A stretch of 64,000 nt of DNA from Heterodera schachtii. Lineage: Eukaryota; Nematoda; Chromadorea; Rhabditida; Heteroderidae. Of this stretch, positions 55,681-64,000 are shown piece by piece (the first letter of the stretch is position 1; each line of letters opens with the position of its first letter). The DNA lies in contig SIJG01000165.1 of assembly GCA_023374025.1 (NCBI GenBank), forward strand, positions 62,001 to 126,000, given 5' to 3'. A program made the position numbers and the translations under genes. The notes under the pieces were generated by a model. The model ran no database searches, was not told the DNA's origin, and worked only from the letters and a program-made list of their open reading frames with translations.

Positions 55681-58600
55681 TTGTCGAACGTTGATTAATA
55701 AAATTTAAAAAATGGTAGTCAATCATTTTAGGATGGGATAGATAGGCCATGCAATGCAACGACATTTTTCCGAGCCAAATTTTTAAGAAAATAAAGATTT
55801 TATGGTCCGGTGGTGAAGTTTTGTAGTCTTACATACATTTAAAAGATTTTCAACAAAAAAATATAAATTTTGAATAGTTATGTGGATTTTAGGAATTTTT
55901 AACAGTTTTAAATTGTACAAATTTCAAAAACCACTAATTGTAAGTTGTATCCTCAAAGTTTAAACTAATGACATTTCGCAAAAAAAAAATTATTTTATTT
56001 TTTCAATTTGGGGTTGTTTCACTGGTATTATCTTTTCTGGTATATTATGATGCTTTCGAAATATTCATACCGCTTCTTATTGGGTGAATTAAATAGATTT
56101 GTTTTTTTTAATCTTAATATGCATTTTAATTTGTTTTTTATTTAATAGGAAAATATATTTGTATTTTTTAATTGACTTAAAATTGAAGATTTATTTGTAA
56201 AAATAGCAAGCCTGACCCAAATGCTTTGAGTAGTTAAAGTGCCATAAGTCCATTTTTTCTCAGGAAGATAGCTGTTCGTTCTTGATCGGTCAGAAACCGA
56301 TAGTGTCATTATAACGAGAAATTCATAAAAATAATTATTTATGAATGTTAATCTCTTTTTCTACTATTTCTTAATACAAGAGAAAATGGTTTATTTATTA
56401 GAAAATTATTTATTTAAAGTTTTTGAATTCAATTTATAATTGAATATTAAAATTATTATGCAAATTTTAAGTAGGTCTCAAGAAATTTATTTTATATGTT
56501 CTTTCTCATTTATTTTATTTCCTGAGAATCAAGCATTCATTACTAAACATTTGCTTTACCAATGCATCATATCAAATTAAATTTTATTTTTAATGTTTTC
56601 TTGTTTGTTCATTCTTAACTATTCAGCTATATTAGATAAGGATTTTATAAATAATTAAATTGAGCATTATAAATTTTAATGAAAATTGTTTAAAGTAAAT
56701 ATGTATTTTTTCAATTTTCTCTTTTGTTCGTTATATAATTTACTTTGTTAATTAAAATAATAAAGGCAGCACTAATTAGATTTCATTTTGATTTGATATT
56801 ATAATTATGGGGGTCTGATGACTTTCCTCATTTTTTAAGATTTAAAAAATCCAATTTATTAAATATTTTTCTGAGTAATAATTCAAAATACTTAATGAAA
56901 TCTATATTAAAAAGAAAAAACATAAAAAACCTCATAAATACAACACTCAAAATTCAACCTAAATAAAAAAATTGTATATATTTATTCAATTTTTTGAGTT
57001 TCTTCATCAGGCTTCAAAAATTTAATTTTTTTAGTAATCAAAATATTCTCAATTAAATAACATTTTTTAGAAATTATATGAAAAACGGTAACAAATCAAT
57101 TTTAAATCTCAAGGAAAATAAATATCTATCCTTAGCTATTTGTTTTATTTTTTAAAATTATTTGGCGACACTTTTCTTTCACATAATAGCAAAAAAATTC
57201 GAAAACATTTTAAATATTTAATATCAAAATTACTATTAATTTTAAATATTGTCAAATTTTACAATTAAATAAAAATAAGAAAATAATTTCCTATTTACAA
57301 AATAAAACATTGAAATTCACACGCAAATTCTGCTATCTTTTTATGTAATATTTAAAAATAATTTAGTGATATGTCTATATCCAAAAAAAACATATAGTAA
57401 TTGTCCTTTTAAATAAGATAACAAAATTATTTTTTTATATTGAAATATTTAAAACGGCTGCATAATAATGCTAATTTAAAGTATTAATAAAATATGTACC
57501 TTTAACAACAAACTCTTGTAGTCACTGAGGCTTCAACCAAGTCCGTCAAGAGAAAATATTTGTAATTATTTACATACTCAAGTAATTAAGCAAAATGTTA
57601 CTTATTTAAATTTTTAGATAATAAAATTACATACAATTTAAATAATATTAATATTAATTGATTTAATGCATTAATTTAAATATTGAAAATAAATAAATAA
57701 AAAGTAAAATGAAGACAAAATTATTTAAAAAAAAATTTGTATCAAATCTATTAAATAAAAATATTACCTCAATAAATGATAATACAAAAATGTAAATAAA
57801 AATTATTAAATGATTATTACTTTAATAATTAAATCTAATGCTAAAAATTTTCTCACTATTTGAGCGATTCCTTCAATTATTTTGTATATTAATTGAAAAA
57901 TAATTAATTCTATTAAAATTAATCTGAAGATTTTGTGAGTATCAAAAATTATGAAAATTTTATATAAAAACTCTATATAAATAATGTAAATATCATTAAT
58001 ATTTTTAACAAAATAAAAAAATTCATTATAGATGCCATAATTATTCTAAAAAGGATCAACAATAAAACTGAAAAGCTCTAACATTAGGTCGCAAAAATGT
58101 TTATGAATTAATTTTATTGGCGACTATACTCTAAAGAAAGAAAGAGTTTACTTTAAACCCTTTTGTTTAAAAAATCCAAATAACAAATTTTAATTAGGAT
58201 ATTAAAAAGAATAAATAGCATACGAAAAAAAAAATATATATATATATTTTCTCATAAATTCTTAATGCATGACTGCAAAAATACGATAGAATACAGTAAA
58301 TTTTGAAATTACACTGAATACGTTGTCAAAATTTTTATATATAAATATAATACGAAAATTGACAATTAAAATGTTCAAAGCACTCATTAGCAAACAAGTC
58401 CTGAGGTTTTATGGACAATTTAAAATACGTAAATAAAAAATTTATGCACAGGGAATAAACTTTTGTAAATTTTGTAAAAATTTTAGTGTCTTTAAAACGT
58501 TCAAATGTAGAAAAAATGTGTAAATATAAAGAAAATAATTTCAAATACTAAGTTGATTTTTTATTTTTAATAAATCTAAAGTAATTCTTTTATTAAGTAA

Positions 58601-58933
58601 AACCTTATATAGAAATTTCCTTTTCTGCATTTTTCTTGCGTAGTATTATGTCTTATTTATTTATTTTATTAAATTTTTCATTGTTATTAGTTTGAGTGAA
58701 TTAATTATTACTTTCATTTTAATTGTAATTTAAAACATATATTAAAAAACAATTATTAAAAAGAAATTTGTAAAATTTTTTATTAATTGTAATGAAGGTA
58801 ATTTTCTTCGATAAATCAATGATTTAATTGAAAAATTATTACTGTAATTATATTCAATAAGTTTTTTTAAGCAATTACAGTAATGTGATTTATATTAGAA
58901 ATTGATTTTCTTTGCTTTATTATTTAGGTATTT
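55681..58933. other. AT-rich tract up to the assembly gap
   Basis: No gene seen; contains the dispersed repeat copy at 58220-58470. Confidence 0.5.
58220..58470 (+). repeat. Dispersed repeat, copy 2
   Basis: Collinear, diverged relative of 33250-33530 in the same orientation; the best-kept block is GAGGTTTTATGGAC with its flanks. Confidence 0.7.
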
Positions 58934-58943
58934 NNNNNNNNNN
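58934..58943. other. Assembly gap (10 N)
   Basis: Ten ambiguous bases join AT-rich sequence. The true distance is unknown, so spacing across this point should not be trusted. Confidence 0.99.
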
Positions 58944-58996
58944 AAATTCAAATTTTAATAAAATAAAAATTCTGTTTCTTAATTACTATAATTTCA

Positions 58997-59115
58997 CTAA
59001 TTCATTAGCTCATTAATTTGAGAAAATCTCTTATACATAGAGCAGCTGGATGATTCGTTCGCATAGCTCAAATATAACTTTTGTACAATAGACTCAAAAT
59101 TTTGTCCTGTCCTGC
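58997..59115 (-). CDS. Exon-like segment, unknown
   Basis: After a CAACAG acceptor, the minus-strand frame encodes GQNFESIVQKLYLSYANESS, then SCSMYKRFSQINELMN and TAG. It faintly resembles the helix-turn-helix start of mariner transposases (a helix, a G/N-E turn, then S-S/C-...K-RF) but lacks the usual tryptophan. It could be a terminal exon or an old transposon scrap. Confidence 0.2.
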
Positions 59116-59785
59116 CTGTTGTCCATCAACTTAAATTTGTAAGCTAGAAATTCATAAAACTTTTATAATATATTTTGAGCGGCTTCTCAAAAATATTTAT
59201 TTATGTGTTTTAAATAACAGATTCATTATATATTATTTTAAATTTTATTGGGTAAGCTTTGTCATTTTTTTTTACATTTAAATTATAGATTATGAATTTT
59301 TATTTAACATTTTTTATGGACCAATTTTGGAAATAATTTTTTTATAATTTGTATATAAATTTAAGTGATTTGAATTTATAAGCATTAGTATATTCATTAT
59401 TCATTTGGTAAAGTTTTATTAATTATTTGCATTTTTTTAATTGAAAGGACTAACTTGAATGTTTTTAATTATAGATTTAATTTAAGATGATTATTACTAT
59501 ATTTTCTCGTAAATTTAGTATTTTTTTAAGTTAATAACTTCTTTTCACGTTTTCTTGATTCCTTTTTCATCAAATGAGTAAAGATTTTATATAATAATTT
59601 ATATAATTCATTAGTATTATTAATTTAATTGATAGATTTATTGTTATAATTTCTCTTAAATTTGATTTTTTTAAACAGAAATAACACATTATTCCATAAA
59701 ATTTTAATTTCTTAAACGTTGGACAATATAATTATTTTTATGAAGATTAAAAATTAAATTTCATTGAAAAATAATTCCAACATAT
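59116..59785. other. AT-rich, nothing recognised
   Basis: No gene seen. Confidence 0.5.
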
Positions 59786-60095
59786 GCTTTCTTTATTGGC
59801 AAACACTCTTGGTTCATTTATATATACCTATCTTAAAAGTATTTAAATATTTTTTAAAGATAATCCATAAAAACATTTCAATATCTTTATTCAAATAGGC
59901 ATTTTATTACTATAAATTTTATTTTTCGGTATTTGATAAATGTAAAAAATGTTATGTACTTAGATTTCATTATTTCATTAATTTTTTGAAGAGATTAAAC
60001 TTTAAATATTTTATAATAATAGTTTTTAAATTAATGGTTTAATTCCTTTTTAAATTTAATATCGTTTTTAAATCATTAACATTTTTTGTAAATCA
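59786..60095 (+). repeat. Dispersed repeat, copy 2
   Basis: Collinear with 29420-29748 in the same orientation; the blocks ACCTATCTTAAAAGTATTTA and TTTTTTAAAGATAATCCATA are shared exactly. Confidence 0.75.
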
Positions 60096-60174
60096 GGTCA
60101 AACCTGGTGTAAAATGTAGATCCAATATGGCTTTACTACACAGATATCATATTATAAGAACAGTTTCTGGATAT

Positions 60175-60290
60175 CCGCGGCGCAACAGTCTGCGGCGCAA
60201 ATGACGCGGCGCAAGTGTCGACTTTGCTGGGCGGCGCAAATGTCCATTTTTGCTGTGCGGCGCAAATGGCGCGGCGCAAATGTCGCATCA
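60175..60290 (+). repeat. GCGGCGCAA tandem-like repeat
   Basis: Six copies of GCGGCGCAA followed by ATG, GTG or CAG, with GTCGACTTTGCTGGGC between. Related to 27759-27830 on the opposite strand. The minus-strand open frame over it is a repeat artefact. Confidence 0.7.
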
Positions 60291-60399
60291 CCGTTTTAAA
60301 CCTTTTTGTCATTCTCATAAATTTCAAACTATATAATTTATGAATTATTTATTTTTTTCGAAAAAATTACACCAAATTACATCATAAATACTAACGCCC

Positions 60400-60498
60400 T
60401 CTTTCTCTTCTCTTCTCACTTCGCTCTCTCAGCGAGAGAAAGGGGAGAGAAAAATAGTAGAAAATAGAGAAGTGGAAGAGGAGAGAGAGAGGCCTTAC
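60400..60498. repeat. Purine/pyrimidine-rich GAGAGA/CTCTCT stretch
   Basis: CTCTTTCTCTTCTCTTCTC, then GAGAGAAAGGGGAGAGA and GAGGAGAGAGAGAG. Similar CT-rich sequence lies on the other side of the foldback element (61376-61410), so this may be an outer, decayed part of its inverted arms. Confidence 0.4.
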
Positions 60499-61332
60499 GG
60501 ACATTTGCGGACGGACACTTGCGGACGGACATTTGCGGACGTACATTTGCGGACGGACATTTGCGGACGGACATTTGCGGACGAACATTTGCGGACAATT
60601 TCGGGAAAAAATAAAAAAATTTCATTAAAAAATTTTAAAAAATTTCTGAAAAATATGGAATGGAGACTGAAAACGAAATAAAACTTTGTTTTTGGGCTTT
60701 TAGGCCTATTCGGTGAGAGTGCTATTTTATCTTTAGAAAAATTCTGAGACATGCTCAATCGCGAACAAAATTTGCTTGCAATTTCGAAATGACAGCCTAT
60801 TATATAAGTGCTTAACACCAGCTGTACTAAAATCTGATTCTCTACATTTTGGGCATCTGATTTCCGATATCCTTTTCTGAAAATTTTAGGGGCCTCAAAT
60901 GCTTTCCATTCTAATGAAAAGTAGAGGTAGCAAATTCCCCTACAAATTTGTCTGTATGGCTAGAGAAATTTAAAAATGGTCGGTGTAAAAATTTCACACT
61001 TCCCCGATGTTGGGGACCAATTCTAACTTTAATCATAAAATACAAGTTAAATTAATTTCTTAGAAATTTAAAAATAAGATGTTTGGCTTAAAAGCCCAAA
61101 AACTAAGTTTTATTTAGTTTTCAGTCTCCATTCCATATTTTCGGAAATTTTTTAAAAATTTTTTACGAATTTTTTTATTTTTTCCCGAAATTGTCCGCAA
61201 ATGTCCGTCCGCAAATGTCCGTCCGCAAATGTCCGTCCGCAAATGTCCGTCCGCAAATGTCCGTCCGCAAATGTCCGTCCGCAAATGTCCGTCCGCAAGT
61301 GTCCGTCCGCAAATGTCCGTCCGCAAATGTCC
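60499..61332. mobile_element. 834-bp foldback element with 14-bp repeat arms
   Basis: The left arm (60499-60595) has seven copies of ACATTTGCGG-type units (GGACGGACATTTGC). The right arm (61195-61332) has ten copies of CCGCAAATGTCCGT at exact 14-bp spacing, in inverted orientation. Inside the arrays the inversion continues about 110 bp further (GAAATTGTCCG/CGGACAATTTC, then ATGGAATGGAGACTGAAAAC and its complement, to a GGGCTTTTAGGCC/AAAAGCCC block). The ~380-bp centre is unique with no transposase. Flanking bases show no clear duplication. Long frames over the arms (for example SANVRPQMSVRKCP repeats) are array artefacts. Confidence 0.8.
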
Positions 61333-61343
61333 CACTGCGCTCT

Positions 61344-61636
61344 TATGTGAATCTTATTATCTCACTATTTCTTTAATTCTCTCTCTTTCTCCACTTTACT
61401 ATTTTTTTCTCATATCAATTCCTCACATCTCTATGCCTTTTCAAATTAAAGCTGCGTCAACCATCCAAAAAATTAAGAACAGCAGTGTCATTTATTCAAC
61501 GGAGGACAAAAATTCCTTCATTCCTTTCTTCGATTTGACAATTTTTTGTTTAGTAACGAAGATCATTGACAAATTAATATGTGAATCTTATTATCTCACT
61601 ATTTCTTTAATTCTCTCTCTTTCTCCACTTTACTAT
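61344..61636 (+). repeat. 59-bp exact direct repeat, 234 bp apart
   Basis: 61344-61402 and 61578-61636 are identical (TATGTGAATCTTATTATCTC through CCACTTTACTAT). The 175-bp spacer is GC-balanced with no recognised function. A plus-strand frame spans it but begins in the 14-bp array. Confidence 0.9.
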
Positions 61637-64000
61637 GTTCATAATTCATGTATTTTTTTCTTCACATTTTTAAAGAAATTTTTAAATGTAAAAATATTTA
61701 TTGATAAACCCAGTGCTCGCATGTTCTTTTTTGCCAAAGTTAATATAAATTGGCCACTGAATTTTCTTATAAATTATTTTATTAAAATACATATGTAAAA
61801 ATTATAAAAAACATTTTTTATTTATGCATTAATTAATTAATACTTATATTTTTACATTTTTACACTTGAAATCATAATTTCACAAATAACAGCATCACTT
61901 AAATAAGAATTTTATTTAAGTAAAATAAAATAAAGCTTCAGAAAAATAAATTGAATTTAATAATCTGCGAAATTGAAATATAAAAAAATCATATAAATTT
62001 ATCAAAAAATTATTTAAAAAATATTTTATCTACAAAATAAATTATTATTTTTAATATATCTGTGCATATAATCAATATTTCTTCATAAAGTGAAATAAAA
62101 TATTAAATATTTCTTGAATTAAATCCTTTTTTGATATGCGACAAAATTTATTTTTTGAATATAACATTTTGTTATAAAAAAATATTGAATTACCGAACTA
62201 TTAAAAATCAAAGACGATATATGATGAAGCAGAGATCTGACCATGACATTCTGTCATGTGTAAAATATTATACAATATGTTTAATGAATTCAACCATAAT
62301 ATAATATTATTATTAATTTTAACTAAAATTTCTCAAAAGATTTAAAAAATTTAATATGTCTCTTAATTCGCAATAATTTATTTTGAAAGATTAAAGAAAT
62401 AATTATCTTTTTATTTATTTTTAATTCGAATGCAACATTTGCAGAAAACGTGGTGAAAATTTAAGGAATTGGGTGGGGCTGAAAGAATTTTTTATGTGAA
62501 AATTAAAAAAATGAAAAAATTTGAGAGCAGAAAATATTAGACCAATCCATTTAATCAAAAGAATTGAGAAACATTTAGTCTTGTGACTAAACCAATAAAT
62601 TAATTTCAATTAATTTGGCTGGTTAAATTTTAAGATGTTTTTGTTTTACTTTTTTGTGTCAAAAGTTAAGGAATCGTTTTAAATTCTACTATAATTTTTC
62701 ACTAAAAAAAAAATTAAAACTAATTATTTGTAAAAAATTACAATTTTAATTGATTAAAACTTCAATACTTACTCGAAGTTTTTTTTTTGCATGTTTATCT
62801 TTTGAATAAAATTCAGATTAATTAATTATTCCTCATCATCGAGTATTCAGTCACAAAATAATGATTAATGGTCAAATGTTATGACAAATTTTTGTAGAAT
62901 ATTCATCAAAAACTAACATGAAATAATGTTATATTAAAGTTAATGAAAAAAGATATGTTAAGATTATATTAAAATTGTTAAAGATCAAGAACGCAAAAAA
63001 TTAAATTAATAATGAAAATTGATATATTAAAAAAATAAAAAATAAAAAAATTAATTTTCGCTACAAACTTGGGATTAGAGATTCCGAAAATTCAAAATAA
63101 TGGAAAAATTGCAAATTCAATTTTAATTAAATCTTAATTTTTTTAGATGCAAAATTGAATTTGGCATTATCTATAAATGGAACGCAGTTATAACTGATAT
63201 AATTATTTAAATAGGATTATGTATTAATTATTCATCTGAACCTAATAATTACGACCAATATTAAGTGAATTCTGGAAACATTAGTAAATTAAATTAATCA
63301 ATTTCATATACTGAGAAAATTTTTGGAAATTTGAAAAAATATTTTATTTGATTTTTTGGTTATTTTATTCAAATTCATCAAATAATTAATCAATTTTATA
63401 TTTTATTTTTTAATTTTTCATCGAACTTGGTTAATATTTTGTATGAATAAGAAAATTTATTCATTTTTTGCTTTTTTCTAATGAAAATTCTTAAAAACTA
63501 AGACACGTGATATTTTCAGCATGGTGCTTTTCTACACAGTTTTATTAGATGTGCTGGGATTTTTGCCAAATATAAAAATTTATTTTAATAAGATTGGTAT
63601 TTATTATTTATTATACCAGTGAAGAACTTTGTTTGTTTAAAGTAACTTAGAATTTTATTTTCTTTATCATCTTATGTGTGCTAAAGAAATAATATTTAAA
63701 TTTGACATATCTTCAATTAAATCATTGTTTTCAAATTTAATTTGATAATTCTTTTATTAATATATAAAAAAAATACGCAATATATCGAATTTAATTTACT
63801 TTTGATTCAATTTAATAACAATAATTAATCATTTATTATTTTTTTAAATATTCTAAAATCTAAATAACTAAATATTTTATGAATGGTTAATTAAGGAATA
63901 GAAGTCAAATAAATTCTGACAAAATTAAAATATTATGAAAGAATGTTAAAAATGTAAAATTTTTATTAAATATTAATAGTAAATGAATGGATGGAGCACA
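61637..64000. other. AT-rich tract to window end
   Basis: No gene, RNA or structured repeat that I can support. Confidence 0.5.

Noticed and set aside
60391..61376. Frames with NVRPQMSVRKCP or GHLRTDICGRTF repeats
   Set aside because: Pure translations of the 14-bp arrays of the foldback element in different phases.

Overview
This is AT-rich eukaryotic DNA (roughly four fifths A+T by eye) with one 10-base assembly gap (58934-58943). There is no bacterial gene organisation, and I found no rRNA, tRNA or CRISPR array. Three things suggest a plant-parasitic nematode of the root-knot/cyst group, most like Meloidogyne. The best gene models use very short introns (38-76 nt, with GT...TTTAG/TTAAG splice sites). 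One decayed gene matches, from memory, a nematode-expanded F-box-like family. The strongest gene encodes a lineage-specific secreted-type protein. The species assignment is inference; the eukaryotic assignment is secure.

Layout. 1-4.7 kb: AT-rich sequence with a 969-bp terminal-inverted-repeat (TIR) element (1554-2522) and a related fragment ending at 4410. 4747-7934: a young LTR retrotransposon with near-identical 323-bp LTRs, a complete gag and only a protease remnant. 8590-11444: about 9.4 copies of a 302/303-bp satellite, abutted by a 646-bp TIR element (11445-12090). 13.4-19.3 kb: AT desert with a half element and weak exon-like islands. 19.36-20.75 kb: a decayed F-box-like gene on the minus strand, with a 138-bp TIR element inside it and a 270-bp foldback element 5' of it. 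23.0-24.7 kb: a four-exon minus-strand gene for a secreted protein with an internally duplicated domain. 25.04-26.02 kb: an isolated GC-rich island. 26.26-26.90 kb: an ~82-bp minisatellite. 27.03-27.57 kb: the last exons of a second minus-strand gene.

30.2-31.3 kb: plus-strand exon-like pieces including a C2H2-like finger. 31.7-32.3 kb: another TIR element of the 1.55-kb type. 36.1-38.2 kb: two related GTACTA-rich repeats flanking gene relics. 41.2 kb: a mariner MITE. 48.06-48.66 kb: a Mutator-like element with a 10-bp target duplication and a GC-rich interior. 60.5-61.3 kb: a foldback element whose arms are 14-bp repeat arrays. The rest (most of 38-60 kb) is AT-rich sequence in which I see no convincing gene.

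How it works together. The window is mainly a repeat-rich, gene-poor tract. Few genes look intact: the 23-24.7 kb gene and perhaps the 27-kb gene. The most notable pattern is a set of TIR elements that share short termini (TAGAG-CCGR type), and in some cases a GC hairpin, while carrying different short-motif arrays. I did not find a clear new functional system; the most original leads are that element family, the duplicated-domain secreted protein and the repeated leader of the pol-less retrotransposon.
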